From positions 1,612,001 through 1,676,000 of the forward strand of contig OZ220677.1 in assembly GCA_965116335.1 (NCBI GenBank): a stretch of 64,000 nt of DNA. The letters are read 5' to 3'. A program made the translations under genes and the position numbers. This document shows, piece after piece, positions 29,386 through 38,194 of the stretch. The stretch's first letter is position 1. Each line of letters begins with the position of its first letter. The stretch comes from G963663315 sp965116335. GTDB taxonomy: Bacteria > Pseudomonadota > Gammaproteobacteria > Arenicellales > Poriferihabitantaceae. The notes below the pieces were generated by a model, which made no database searches, was not told where the DNA came from, and was given only the letters and a program-made list of their open reading frames with translations.

Positions 29386-29616
29386 TCATGCGACCGCAAA
29401 GAGAACATACATCGCAATACCCACCGCAATCATTGGCACCGCGTCAACCAGGCCCATGACGATGAAAAACTGGGTACGCAGCATGGGAATCAACTCCGGT
29501 TGACGGGCCGCGCCCTCAAGGAAGCGCCCTCCCAGAATACCGATGCCGACGGCGGCGCCGAGTGCCCCCAGACCCATCATGAGTCCGCCCGCGATGTAAA
29601 GAAGTGCTTGTTCCAT
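29386..29616 (-). CDS. atpE: ATP synthase F0 c subunit
   Basis: 76-aa hairpin proteolipid that forms the rotor ring. Two membrane helices flank the polar loop GAARQPELIP. The ion-binding carboxylate is Asp58 (in GLVDAVPM), and the Na+-binding Gln/Glu/Thr pattern of sodium-type rings is absent, so proton coupling is expected. Confidence 0.98.
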   Translation of the reverse strand: MEQALLYIAGGLMMGLGALGAAVGIGILGGRFLEGAARQPELIPMLRTQFFIVMGLVDAVPMIAVGIAMYVLFAVA

Positions 29617-29669
29617 CTCAATCTCCGAAAATAAAAGTTGGATTAAAGTTTAGTCAAAAAGTACCGGTC

Positions 29670-30533
29670 TTAATGATGTTGATGAGCCATATCCATATAC
29701 ACGATGGTCAATACCATGAAAATAAAGGCTTGCAGGGTAATAACCAGTATGTGAAAAACTGCCCAGATGAATTGCAGAACGCCGCCGAACAAAGTCAGGG
29801 TAATGCCGGCGCCGAACATCAATGAAATCAGGATGAAGATCATCTCACCCGCATACATATTGCCGAACAGGCGCAGCGAGTGAGAAATCGGCTTGGAGAT
29901 CATGCTGACGAATTCCAGGAAAAAATTCACCGGTATGAACAACAGTTTCAGCACCGGGTTTTTCGCCTCGAACGGATGCATGGTCAGCTCCGCCACAAAT
30001 CCAGCCGGTCCCTTGATCCGGATGCTGTAGTAAATCATCAACGCGAACACACTCAAGGCCAGACCGAAGGTGATATTGGGATCGGTGGTTGGCACTACTT
30101 TCTGGAAGTGAACACCAAACAACTCAAGAAATCTCGGGATGACCTCCACCGGAACCAGGTCCATCAGGTTCATCAGAAAGATCCAGCAAAACAGGGTCAG
30201 CGCCATGGGCGCGACCAGGTCATTTTTCGCGTTAAACGAGCCGCGTACATTTTCATCTATGAACTCAACAATCCATTCGCAGAAGTTCTGCGACATTCCC
30301 GGCTCACCTGCCGTTACCCGGACAGCCACCCGGCGAAACAGAGCCAAAAACAGCGCGCCCAGCGCAAACGACCAGAAAAGACTGTCCACATGGACCGCCA
30401 TCACTCCCATTTCGGCAGCCTCGGCGCCAGTATGGGCCATCCCCCACGAGCCATCGGTATGACGGCCAAAGGTCAGATTGGTCAAATGATGCCGAATGAA
30501 TTCAGTCGAGGTAATTGTTCCTGACGCTGCCAT
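29670..30533 (-). CDS. atpB: ATP synthase F0 a subunit
   Basis: Stator membrane subunit providing the proton half-channels, 287 aa. The essential Arg lies in HSLRLFGNMYAGEM, the family signature. An acidic, His-rich extension is not present apart from the terminal MAHQHH. It is the second gene of the operon, after atpI. Confidence 0.98.
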   Translation of the reverse strand: MAASGTITSTEFIRHHLTNLTFGRHTDGSWGMAHTGAEAAEMGVMAVHVDSLFWSFALGALFLALFRRVAVRVTAGEPGMSQNFCEWIVEFIDENVRGSFNAKNDLVAPMALTLFCWIFLMNLMDLVPVEVIPRFLELFGVHFQKVVPTTDPNITFGLALSVFALMIYYSIRIKGPAGFVAELTMHPFEAKNPVLKLLFIPVNFFLEFVSMISKPISHSLRLFGNMYAGEMIFILISLMFGAGITLTLFGGVLQFIWAVFHILVITLQAFIFMVLTIVYMDMAHQHH

Positions 30534-30585
30534 CTAAATCCAGGTTTTCACTTGTTAAAACGTTTATAACGACCCGTTCGGGGCT

Positions 30586-31014
30586 TCAAATTCTACGCCT
30601 GATCATGACTCCGGCGCCCGCTGTTTGTACTACGATATAACCCACCACCAGCCAGACAGGCGCAAGCCGTAAGAAAATCAGCCCGCAAGCAATCCCGCCG
30701 CCGATTATCACCAGCTTGTTCAGCAATCCGGCATAAATCGAGCCCATCGCAGACCAGCCGGTCTGGTCAGCGCCCGAACCGAAACCACGCATTACGCTTC
30801 TGAAACTTAAAGCTGTACCCGTCACCGCCAGTAATGCCCCATAAAGCGCACTCCCGAACCAGCCCCGGATCGCGGGAAACGGGGTTACATCTCCAAGCCT
30901 GCCCACCGCTACCAGCCATACCGCAACCGCGAGAAGGAGCACAACCGTGGCAATACACTGCAATACCAGCACCTGCCTGAGCCCTTGCCACAGGCTTTGT
31001 GCTTCATCCTTCAC
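30586..31014 (-). CDS. atpI: ATP synthase protein I
   Basis: Small membrane protein, 142 aa, that assists c-ring assembly in ATP synthase operons. Four hydrophobic segments are visible, and the gene is at the promoter-proximal end of the atp operon as expected. The start is GTG 31014, with no strong ribosome site. Sequence conservation in this family is low, so position carries much of the weight. Confidence 0.88.
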   Translation of the reverse strand: MKDEAQSLWQGLRQVLVLQCIATVVLLLAVAVWLVAVGRLGDVTPFPAIRGWFGSALYGALLAVTGTALSFRSVMRGFGSGADQTGWSAMGSIYAGLLNKLVIIGGGIACGLIFLRLAPVWLVVGYIVVQTAGAGVMIRRRI

Positions 31015-31095
31015 ACGTGCGCTCGCGCATACAAGTAAGTTCGCACTACGACTATCAAGGAGAGTCGGGGTATACCATGAGGTGTCCGGTAGGGA

Positions 31096-31124
31096 ATTAT
31101 AAAAGCATCGCTCAGGAGGGTCAA
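31096..31124 (-). promoter_or_regulatory. Sigma-70-type promoter of the atp operon
   Basis: On the minus strand TTGACC (31119-31124) and a perfect TATAAT (31096-31101) are separated by 17 bases. Transcription would start near 31090, giving a leader of about 75 bases before the atpI GTG. This is the strongest promoter match in the window. Confidence 0.75.
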
Positions 31125-31149
31125 CTCAACTGAGGAATTAAATACCCCG

Positions 31150-32034
31150 CTATTTTATCTTTTCCAGAATGCCGTCCAGTTCATCCAGAGAGTGGTAGTG
31201 AATAATCAGCTTGCCCTTTTTCGCGCCTTGCCGTATGTCGACTTTGGCGCCCAGTTTTTCCGCCAGGTCTTCTTGCAGAACCCTGAGATCCGGGGTGAGC
31301 CGCTCGCCTTCGTCCCTGTCGTGAGCCGCTGGCCGGTTGATTGATTTCACCAACTGCTCGGTCTGGCGAACCGAGAGTTCCTTGTCCACCACGATTCGGG
31401 CGGCGCCGGATTGTTGCGCTTCCGCCAACCCCAGCAGGGCACGGGCATGACCCATGTCGAGCTGTCCTTGTTCCACCATCTTTTGTACGTCCGGGTGCAG
31501 TGACAGCAAGCGCAGCAGATTGGTGATCGTGGTACGCGAGCACCCGACCGCCTCGGAGGCTTCCTGATGAGTCAGCCCGAACTCGTCCAGCAGGCGATGG
31601 TAGCCTCTGGCCTGCTCCACTGCGTTCAGGTTTTCTCGCTGGATGTTTTCGATCAACCCCACTGCCATCGCGGTTCTGTCTTCAATCTCACGGATGACCG
31701 CAGGCACTGTCTGCAACCCGGCCAGCTGGGCACCGCGCCAGCGACGCTCTCCGGCAATGATTTCATAACGGTCTTTGCCCCTCGGCCGGACCAGCAGCGG
31801 CTGCAGTACGCCCTGTGACCGGATGGAGTTGCTTAATTCTTCCAGGGCTTCCTTATCCATCCGAATCCGGGGCTGGTATTCGCCGCGCTGTAGCTGCTCT
31901 ATCGGGATTTCGCGGAATCCGGTACGGTCGCTGTCACTATCGCCGGTTGCGGCGACAGGCGGCCGATCTGCCGCCGATTGCACATCCCCGAGCAACGCTC
32001 CAAGACCGCGCCCCAATCTGGTTTTTTTCTTCAT
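31150..32034 (-). CDS. parB: Chromosome-partitioning protein ParB
   Basis: 294-aa CTP-dependent DNA clamp that loads at parS and spreads. The GERRWRGAQLAGL motif (about residue 98) belongs to the CTP-binding N-domain, followed by the helix-turn-helix (GLTHQEASEAVGCSRTTITNLLRLLSL) and a C-terminal dimerisation domain. It overlaps parA by 4 bases (ATGA). Two perfect parS sites lie near 47.9 and 48.3 kb in this window. Confidence 0.98.
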   Translation of the reverse strand: MKKKTRLGRGLGALLGDVQSAADRPPVAATGDSDSDRTGFREIPIEQLQRGEYQPRIRMDKEALEELSNSIRSQGVLQPLLVRPRGKDRYEIIAGERRWRGAQLAGLQTVPAVIREIEDRTAMAVGLIENIQRENLNAVEQARGYHRLLDEFGLTHQEASEAVGCSRTTITNLLRLLSLHPDVQKMVEQGQLDMGHARALLGLAEAQQSGAARIVVDKELSVRQTEQLVKSINRPAAHDRDEGERLTPDLRVLQEDLAEKLGAKVDIRQGAKKGKLIIHYHSLDELDGILEKIK

Positions 32035-32813
32035 GTCACTGCGACCGGCGACGGTGCCCCGCGCCGCAATAACTCACACGCCAGCGCCGTATAAGCCCGT
32101 GCCCCGGCGCAGTTGCGGTCATATTCCAGCGCTGGCTTGCCATGGCTCGGGGCTTCCGCCAGGCGCACATTGCGGGGAATAATCGTGCGCAACAGCTTTT
32201 CCGGGAAATGTTCCGCCAGCTGCTCCGAGACCTCTATCCCCAGATTGTTACGACCATCATACATGGTTCGGAACAGACCCAGAATTTCCAGTGAGGGGTT
32301 CAGTCTCCGCTTGACCAGCGTAATAGTCTCGACCAGACTGGTCAATCCTTCCAGCGCATAGTATTCGCATTGCACCGGAATCAGCGCCTCGCTGGCGGCA
32401 GTCAATGAGTTGACAGTCAGGACATTCAGCGAGGGCGCACAATCAATCAGCACCACATCAAAGTTCCGGGCAACGCCGGTAAGCGCGTTTTTCAACCGAT
32501 GGTCGCGCTGTTCATGCTGCATCAGTTCGACCTGGACACCCGACAGGTCGGGATGGGACGGCAGCACGCTGAACCCGTAATCGGTAACCACCAGCGCGTC
32601 CTCGATATCACAATCACCCAGCAGGACTTCGTAGACACTGTTTTCCATTTCCCGCATGGCTACCCCGCATCCGACTGTGGCATTACCCTGCGGATCCATG
32701 TCAACCAGTAGCACTCGGCTCCTGGCATAGCTGAGTGAGGAGGCCAGATTGATCGCAGTCGTGGTTTTACCCACCCCTCCTTTCTGGTTCGTAATGGCGA
32801 TGATTCGGGTCAT
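32031..32813 (-). CDS. parA: Chromosome-partitioning ATPase ParA (Soj)
   Basis: 260-aa deviant Walker ATPase that moves ParB-parS complexes over the nucleoid. The motif KGGVGKTTTAINLA (residues 11-24) has the signature Lys, and DMDPQGNAT follows near residue 39. There is no extra N-terminal DNA-binding domain, so this is the chromosomal type. The start overlaps the rsmG stop by one base. Confidence 0.98.
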   Translation of the reverse strand: MTRIIAITNQKGGVGKTTTAINLASSLSYARSRVLLVDMDPQGNATVGCGVAMREMENSVYEVLLGDCDIEDALVVTDYGFSVLPSHPDLSGVQVELMQHEQRDHRLKNALTGVARNFDVVLIDCAPSLNVLTVNSLTAASEALIPVQCEYYALEGLTSLVETITLVKRRLNPSLEILGLFRTMYDGRNNLGIEVSEQLAEHFPEKLLRTIIPRNVRLAEAPSHGKPALEYDRNCAGARAYTALACELLRRGAPSPVAVT

Positions 32814-33469
32814 TAAAAGTCGAACAGGACGATATGTCTCTGGGCGTTCAGCCAGGGTATGTCGATTTTTTCAACGGTCATGTATGTTCTGGTTTCTGCG
32901 GACAACTCAGCAATCTCGTCTTGCGGGTATTTACCCTTGAACGCCAGCAGACGAACTCCCCGGTATCGGCACTGCCCGGCGCTTTCCACCAGCCTGACCA
33001 GCGATGAGAATGCGCGAGCCACAAGCGTATCAGATTTTTGCTGTGGCCGGTAATCCTCCACTCGACTTTTTTGCAGTGTGACGTTGTCAAGCCCCAGGCT
33101 GTGGCAGGCATAGCGGAGGAATTCGATCCGCTTGCCTCGACTGTCCAGAAGGGTGATCTCGGCAGCCGGATCCATAATAGCCAGAGGAATGCCGGGGAAT
33201 CCGGCGCCGGAACCAATATCGAGTATCCTGCTCCCTTTTATCCAGGGCGTGACACTCAGGGAATCCAGGATATGATGGGTAATCATGTCGCCGTAGTCCG
33301 TGATCGTGGTCAAATTCAGTCTCCGGTTCCACTTTGCGACCAGCTCAATATGAGCCAGCAATTGTTGCCGCTGCACCGTGCTGACCCGGATGTTCATTTG
33401 TCGACACCCTTCCTCCAGTTTTTCCTGTAGCCCTTCCGGTGTGGCTGTTGCGAGATCGGTTTGCGACAT
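32813..33469 (-). CDS. rsmG: 16S rRNA (guanine527-N7)-methyltransferase
   Basis: SAM-dependent methyltransferase (GidB) of 218 aa acting on the 530 loop of 16S rRNA; loss gives low-level streptomycin resistance in other bacteria. The core motif ILDIGSGAGFPGIPLAI (about residue 81) and LDSRGKRIEFLR are clear. It lies directly upstream of parA, as in many proteobacteria, but mnmG (gidA), the common next neighbour, is replaced by a TPR-protein gene. Confidence 0.97.
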   Translation of the reverse strand: MSQTDLATATPEGLQEKLEEGCRQMNIRVSTVQRQQLLAHIELVAKWNRRLNLTTITDYGDMITHHILDSLSVTPWIKGSRILDIGSGAGFPGIPLAIMDPAAEITLLDSRGKRIEFLRYACHSLGLDNVTLQKSRVEDYRPQQKSDTLVARAFSSLVRLVESAGQCRYRGVRLLAFKGKYPQDEIAELSAETRTYMTVEKIDIPWLNAQRHIVLFDF

Positions 33470-33478
33470 GGGGAAGCA

Positions 33479-34258
33479 CTACTTATGCGTCCTTGTTGAG
33501 TCACCTCGGGTTTTGCCAGACTCAAGACTTTGCAGCCGCTCCACCGCCATCTGGTGAAAAAGACGATCCTGTGCATCCCTGGGCGAAATCCCGATCGCCT
33601 GCACCAGCAATTCACGGGCTCTCCTGCGATTCCTGGTTTCGTTCAGCAGCAACAGACCGAGCGCATATTGAACAGTTATCAGCTTTTCTCCGGGGGCCAG
33701 CCGAATGGCCTCCTCGTAGTGTTTCAGCGCACTCTTTTTTGATGCACCGTACAATGCCCTGGCCATAAACCCGCCGCTACTGAGTGCTTCTGCATGCCAG
33801 GTAGCCAGGCTCACATGAGCGTCTGCGTTTTGGGGATCCAGCCTGAGAGCCTCGTCAAGCGCGTCGCGCACTATCGTAGCATATCCCTTACCAGCCGCCT
33901 CAAATATTCCGATTGCCTGTGCGTATCGGCCCTTTGCATGCGCCAACTGAACCCATGCATCCGGGTTGTCCGCATCCAGCCTGGTGGACTCTTCCGCCAG
34001 TAGCGCGGCGCGATCAAACAGAGCCAGCTTATGGTCGTCTTCGGCGATATGGTAACCGAATGTGGCCAGAGATTTGGCCGCTAGCGCAAGTCCTGCGGAA
34101 GTGTTAAGGGATTCAGCGAGCTCAGCCGCCTCGGTAAAGCGTCCCTGGTCGTATGCCATGCGGGCCGCTTCGATTGTCTGCTCACTGAGCGCTGCCTCCG
34201 CTACAGTCAAGCAGGCCAGCAATATGGCTCCCCGCCAGCAAGCAGTCAGTCTGAACAT
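33479..34258 (-). CDS. Exported TPR-repeat protein
   Basis: 259-aa protein with an N-terminal Sec signal (cleavage likely after AEA at residue 22; LLAC at 13-16 is a weak lipobox alternative), so it is probably periplasmic. The rest is helical, with TPR-like repeats such as NPDAWVQLAHAKGRYAQA and LDPQNADAHVSLATWHAEAL. Such proteins are scaffolds; no partner is indicated. It is 9 bases upstream of rsmG and could share its transcript. Confidence 0.7.
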   Translation of the reverse strand: MFRLTACWRGAILLACLTVAEAALSEQTIEAARMAYDQGRFTEAAELAESLNTSAGLALAAKSLATFGYHIAEDDHKLALFDRAALLAEESTRLDADNPDAWVQLAHAKGRYAQAIGIFEAAGKGYATIVRDALDEALRLDPQNADAHVSLATWHAEALSSGGFMARALYGASKKSALKHYEEAIRLAPGEKLITVQYALGLLLLNETRNRRRARELLVQAIGISPRDAQDRLFHQMAVERLQSLESGKTRGDSTRTHK

Positions 34259-34287
34259 ATTTCTACTCCACGGGCCGGGAATCCGGG

Positions 34288-35892
34288 TTATGCCAGCCTC
34301 GGGCCAGCCGCGACCAACGCCCTGCCTTCATCGGTATCTTCGTATTTCTTGAAATTTTCGATAAACAGGGTGGCCAGAGAGCTTGCCTTTGTGTCCCACT
34401 CGGTTGGGTCATTATAGGTGTTTCGGGGATCCAGAATATTACCGTCAACCCCTTCCAAAGCAAGTGGAATCGACAGATTGAAAAACGGAATCGTGGTGCA
34501 CTCGGCAGCCTCCATGCCACCATCCAGTATCGCATTGATGATCGCCCGGGTAGCCTGTATCGAAATTCGTTTGCCGCTGCCGTTCCAGCCTGTATTGACC
34601 AGATACGCCTGGGCATTGGCCGCCTCCATTTTTCTGACCAGCTCCCTGGCGTAGCGGGTTGGATGCAGGCTTAAAAACGCCGCGCCGAAACAGGCAGAGA
34701 AAGTCGGGGTCGGTTCGTCCACACCTCTTTCCGTACCGGCCAGTTTGGCCGTAAAACCGGACAGGAAATGATATTTTGTCTGCTCCGGGGTTAATCTCGA
34801 GACCGGCGGCAACACACCAAAAGCATCGGCGGAAAGAAAGATGATGCGGTTGGCGTGACCGCCCTTCGAGACCGGCTTGACAATATTGTCTATATGGTAA
34901 ATCGGATAAGAAACCCGGGTATTCTGGGTCTTGGAACCATCCGCATAATCAATCGTACCATCGGCCAGAACCGTCACATTTTCAAGCAGCGCATCCCGGC
35001 GCACGGCATGATAGATATCGGGTTCGGACTCTGCATTCAGTCCGATGGTCTTGGCATAGCAGCCCCCTTCGAAATTGAAAATGCCGTCATCATCCCAGCC
35101 ATGTTCATCATCACCGATCAGTTTGCGCCGGGGATCGGTGGACAGCGTGGTTTTGCCGGTGCCCGACAAGCCGAAGAAGATGGCTGTTTCACCCTCCTCG
35201 GAGACATTGGCGGAACAGTGCATGGATGCCATACCGCGCAGGGGAAGCAGGTAGTTCATGATCGAGAACAACCCCTTTTTCATTTCGCCACCATACCAGG
35301 TGCCACCGATAATCTGCATCTTTTCGGTCAGATTGAAGGCGACAAAATTTTCTGAGTTGAGCCCCATTTCCCGCCACTTCGGATTGGTCGCTTTCGCGCC
35401 GTTCAGCACAACGAAATCCGGCTCAAAGTTGTCAAGCTCGGCCGGTTGCGGGCGAATGAACATATTTTTAACAAAATGCGCCTGCCAGGCCACCTCCATC
35501 ACAAACCGCACTGCAAGGCGGCTGCCGGGATTGGCCCCGCAAAAAGCGTCCACAACGAACAGCCGCTTGCCCGACAACTGTCCGCCAACCTGGCTTTTAA
35601 GAACGTCCCAATTCTCTTTCGACAGGGGTTTGTTGTCATTGCCCCCTTGATCGGCCCACCAGAAGGTATCCCGTGTCACGTCATCGCGCACAATGTATTT
35701 GTCCCTCGGCGACCGTCCGGTAAAAACCCCGGTATCTACGGACACAGCGCCGCTTACGGTGAGTCGGCCTCTTTCATAGCCGTTCAGGTGCGGTCGGGTT
35801 TCCTCTGCAAAGAGTGTCTGGTAATCCGGGTTGCAGATAATTTCTGTGGCATTGTTGATGCCGTATTTCAGTAAATCGGTTTGTATCGTCAT
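34288..35892 (-). CDS. pckA: Phosphoenolpyruvate carboxykinase (ATP)
   Basis: Gluconeogenic enzyme converting oxaloacetate and ATP to phosphoenolpyruvate, CO2 and ADP. The 534-aa protein has the kinase-1a loop GLSGTGKTTLS (about residue 238) and the metal-binding LIGDDEHGWDDDGIFNFEGGCYAK, both typical of the ATP-dependent form. It suggests growth on organic or amino acids, consistent with the transport and catabolic genes in the window. It is divergent from lysW. Confidence 0.98.
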   Translation of the reverse strand: MTIQTDLLKYGINNATEIICNPDYQTLFAEETRPHLNGYERGRLTVSGAVSVDTGVFTGRSPRDKYIVRDDVTRDTFWWADQGGNDNKPLSKENWDVLKSQVGGQLSGKRLFVVDAFCGANPGSRLAVRFVMEVAWQAHFVKNMFIRPQPAELDNFEPDFVVLNGAKATNPKWREMGLNSENFVAFNLTEKMQIIGGTWYGGEMKKGLFSIMNYLLPLRGMASMHCSANVSEEGETAIFFGLSGTGKTTLSTDPRRKLIGDDEHGWDDDGIFNFEGGCYAKTIGLNAESEPDIYHAVRRDALLENVTVLADGTIDYADGSKTQNTRVSYPIYHIDNIVKPVSKGGHANRIIFLSADAFGVLPPVSRLTPEQTKYHFLSGFTAKLAGTERGVDEPTPTFSACFGAAFLSLHPTRYARELVRKMEAANAQAYLVNTGWNGSGKRISIQATRAIINAILDGGMEAAECTTIPFFNLSIPLALEGVDGNILDPRNTYNDPTEWDTKASSLATLFIENFKKYEDTDEGRALVAAGPRLA

Positions 35893-36015
35893 TGTGATCG
35901 GGAGGTCTGTATAAACGGGGGATTCTACTGGTTTTTGCCGACTAATTCTAATCGCCGTCCAGATACTCTCGACAAGCCCGGTAATACGGGTGGTGATCGG
36001 ATGGTGTCAGGGTGG

Positions 36016-36043
36016 TTGTCAATTTCCTGTTCTCCGGTAAAAT
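36016..36043 (+). promoter_or_regulatory. Sigma-70-type promoter of the lysW operon
   Basis: TTGTCA (36016-36021) and TAAAAT (36038-36043) are separated by 16 bases. The predicted start is about 70 bases before the lysW ATG at 36119. The rest of the 226-base pckA-lysW spacer shows no ORF and no obvious terminator or riboswitch. No separate lysine or arginine operator could be recognised by eye. Confidence 0.55.
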
Positions 36044-36118
36044 GCCCGTTTTCTTACACGATGGCGCTATGGCTGATTGGCGGCTGTTACTTTTAGTTAC
36101 TACTTCCGGGAATGATGA

Positions 36119-36283
36119 ATGAACGAATGTCCTGTATGCGGTGGTGAAATTACCCTGGCGGATGATGTCGTCACGGGTGAATTGCTTGAATGCGGTGATT
36201 GCGGGTCGGAGCTCGAAGTCACCTCACTGGACCCGGTAGGGTTTGAAGAGGTGCCTGAGGCAGAGGAAGATTGGGGTCAATAA
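36119..36283 (+). CDS. lysW: Amino-group carrier protein LysW, ending in Gln
   Basis: 54-aa acidic zinc-ribbon carrier, exactly the length of Thermus LysW. Two CxxC knuckles (CPVC at 4-7 and CGDC at 25-28) bind zinc, and the acidic tail ends EAEEDWGQ. In characterised LysW proteins the tail is EDWGE and the gamma-carboxyl of the last Glu is joined to the alpha-amino group of the substrate by LysX, so intermediates stay protected and carrier-bound. Here codon 54 (36278-36280) is CAA, giving Gln, which offers an amide in place of that carboxyl. ATG 36119 is the only possible start; an in-frame stop precedes it. First gene of the operon. Confidence 0.93.
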   Translation: MNECPVCGGEITLADDVVTGELLECGDCGSELEVTSLDPVGFEEVPEAEEDWGQ

Positions 36284-37119
36284 CGGTCGGCTTCCTGCAT
36301 TCCCTGATCAGAAAAGAAGAAAAACTTCTGATCGGGGAGTTCAACAAGCGCCGCAATGTCAATCTGGTCATGCTGGATGACCGCCAGCTTCGTTTCGACT
36401 TGAAACATCGGCCGCAAGTCGATGTGATCGTCGAACGCAGCATCAATCACTCACGGGCGTTGCATGCGCTCAGGCTTTATCAGGGTCTCGGCGTGCCGTG
36501 CGTAAACCGTTACGATGTTTCCCTGACGTGTGGTGACAAGATACTCACCGCGGTGGCGTTGCAGGAACGGGGGGTAGCGCAGCCTGATTTGAGAATCGCA
36601 TTTACGGTCGAGTCCGCTCTTGAAGCCATTGAGGAACTCGGCTATCCGGTGGTGTTGAAGCCCGCTGTCGGTTCCTGGGGCAGGCTGTTATCCAGAGTCA
36701 ATGATCGGGATGCCGCGGAAACCATCCTTGAGCACAAGGCCGTTCTCGGCAGCTACCACCATTCGATCTTCTTCATACAAAAATATATCGAAAAAAAAGG
36801 CCGCGACATTCGCGCGTTTGTAGTGGGAGACGACTGCATCGCCGCGATTTACCGCAGTTCCGCGCACTGGATCACGAATACCGCACGTGGAGCGACTGCC
36901 AGTTGTTGCCCGGTCACCCCGAAACTCGGTGAAATCTGCCTGAATGCGGCGCAAGCGGTCGGCGGCGGTGTATTGGCTATCGACTTGTTCGAATCGGATG
37001 ACGGGTATCTGGTCAATGAGGTAAACTACACCATGGAATTTCGAAACAGTATCGACACAACCGGCATTCATATTCCGGGCAAGGTGGTTGATTATGTCCT
37101 GTCGCGCACGAGCGGCTGA
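36271..37119 (+). CDS. lysX: LysW ligase LysX (ATP-grasp)
   Basis: ATP-grasp ligase that couples the alpha-amino group of alpha-aminoadipate, or glutamate in the ArgX form, to the LysW C-terminus. The 282-aa protein closely follows Thermus LysX: VVLKPAVGSWGRLL (about 127-140), IYRSSAHWITNTARG, and NEVNYTMEFRNS near 249. The start is TTG 36271, inside the last codons of lysW, giving a 13-base overlap and probable coupling. I cannot decide lysine versus arginine use from the sequence alone. Confidence 0.92.
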   Translation: MGSITVGFLHSLIRKEEKLLIGEFNKRRNVNLVMLDDRQLRFDLKHRPQVDVIVERSINHSRALHALRLYQGLGVPCVNRYDVSLTCGDKILTAVALQERGVAQPDLRIAFTVESALEAIEELGYPVVLKPAVGSWGRLLSRVNDRDAAETILEHKAVLGSYHHSIFFIQKYIEKKGRDIRAFVVGDDCIAAIYRSSAHWITNTARGATASCCPVTPKLGEICLNAAQAVGGGVLAIDLFESDDGYLVNEVNYTMEFRNSIDTTGIHIPGKVVDYVLSRTSG

Positions 37120-37130
37120 CCCCGTAACTC

Positions 37131-38177
37131 ATGCCGGATAACCCTTCTCCTATGCGGGTTTCTATTGCTGGCGGCAGCGGTTACGCCGGTGGAGAATTGA
37201 TCCGGTTATTGCTGGATCATCCCGGCGCCAGAGTACATCAGGTCAGTTCTGAGCGGTTTGCGGGAAAGCGGGTGAGCCGGGTTCACCCGAACCTGCGTAA
37301 AATAACCTCTCTCCCATTCTGTTCACTCACTGACCTTGAGCCATGCGACCTGCTGTTCCTGAGCCTGCCTCATGGTCACGCGATGCAGAAGCTCGAATAT
37401 TTCCAGTCACTGGCGCCGAAAATAATTGATCTCTCCGGGGACTTCCGGTTACAGGACGCGGCCACTTATCGCGCCTGGTACGGGCGTGACCATAGTTGCC
37501 CCGATCATTTAAGCGAGTTCGTGTACGGCATCCCGGAAATAAACCGCACCGCAATCCAGGGTGCCTCACTGGTTACCGGGGCCGGATGCAATGCCACTGC
37601 GGCCCTGCTCGGACTGCGTCCCGTCTTCCGGCGCGGACTCGCAACCACAGCCGTGATCGAGGTCAAGGTGGGTTCCAGCGAAGGCGGCAATCGCATATCG
37701 GAAGCCAGTCACCACCCGGAACGGTCTGGCGCTGTGCGCTCGTACAAACCAACCGGACACCGCCACATCCCGGAAATACTCCAGGGATTGGGGCAGGATG
37801 CGGATATTTCCCTGTCCGCCACCGCCATTGAAATGGTGCGAGGTATACTGGCTACTTGTCATGTTTTCCTGAAACAGCCGGTATCTGAGAAAGAAATATG
37901 GAAAATCTATCGGCAAGAGTACGCGGACGAGCCTTTTGTCCGAATCATCAAGGAAGCGACCGGGATTTACCGCTATCCCGAACCCAAATTATTGAGCGGA
38001 ACCAACTATTGCGACATCGGTTTTGAAATCGACCCGCACAGCAATCGTCTGGTCGTCATGAGCGCGATAGATAACCTGATGAAGGGCGCAGCGGGACAGG
38101 CCATCCAGGCATTCAATCTGATGTGTGGTTTCCCCGAACGCACCGCGCTGGGATTCACCGGGCTACACCCGGCCTGA
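37131..38177 (+). CDS. lysY: LysW-linked acyl-phosphate reductase (LysY/ArgC type)
   Basis: NADPH-dependent reductase that converts the carrier-bound acyl phosphate to a semialdehyde. The 348-aa protein begins with the Rossmann motif AGGSGYAGGELIRLLL, and the catalytic Cys lies in GAGCNATAA near residue 148. It belongs to the ArgC family; LysY and ArgC are hard to separate by sequence, and the position between lysX and the kinase argues for a LysW-bound substrate. It starts 11 bases after lysX. Confidence 0.9.
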   Translation: MPDNPSPMRVSIAGGSGYAGGELIRLLLDHPGARVHQVSSERFAGKRVSRVHPNLRKITSLPFCSLTDLEPCDLLFLSLPHGHAMQKLEYFQSLAPKIIDLSGDFRLQDAATYRAWYGRDHSCPDHLSEFVYGIPEINRTAIQGASLVTGAGCNATAALLGLRPVFRRGLATTAVIEVKVGSSEGGNRISEASHHPERSGAVRSYKPTGHRHIPEILQGLGQDADISLSATAIEMVRGILATCHVFLKQPVSEKEIWKIYRQEYADEPFVRIIKEATGIYRYPEPKLLSGTNYCDIGFEIDPHSNRLVVMSAIDNLMKGAAGQAIQAFNLMCGFPERTALGFTGLHPA

Positions 38178-38194
38178 ACCGCCTGAACCACGCC

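Noticed and set aside
31015..31149. Looked for a terminator after parB
   Set aside because: parB is followed by the atp promoter region; no GC stem with a T run is present.
36119..36283. Considered that the LysW Gln end results from misreading the frame or stop
   Set aside because: The frame was recounted from ATG 36119 to TAA 36281-36283: 54 codons, both CxxC pairs and the EDWG tail are in register, so Gln is what this sequence encodes.
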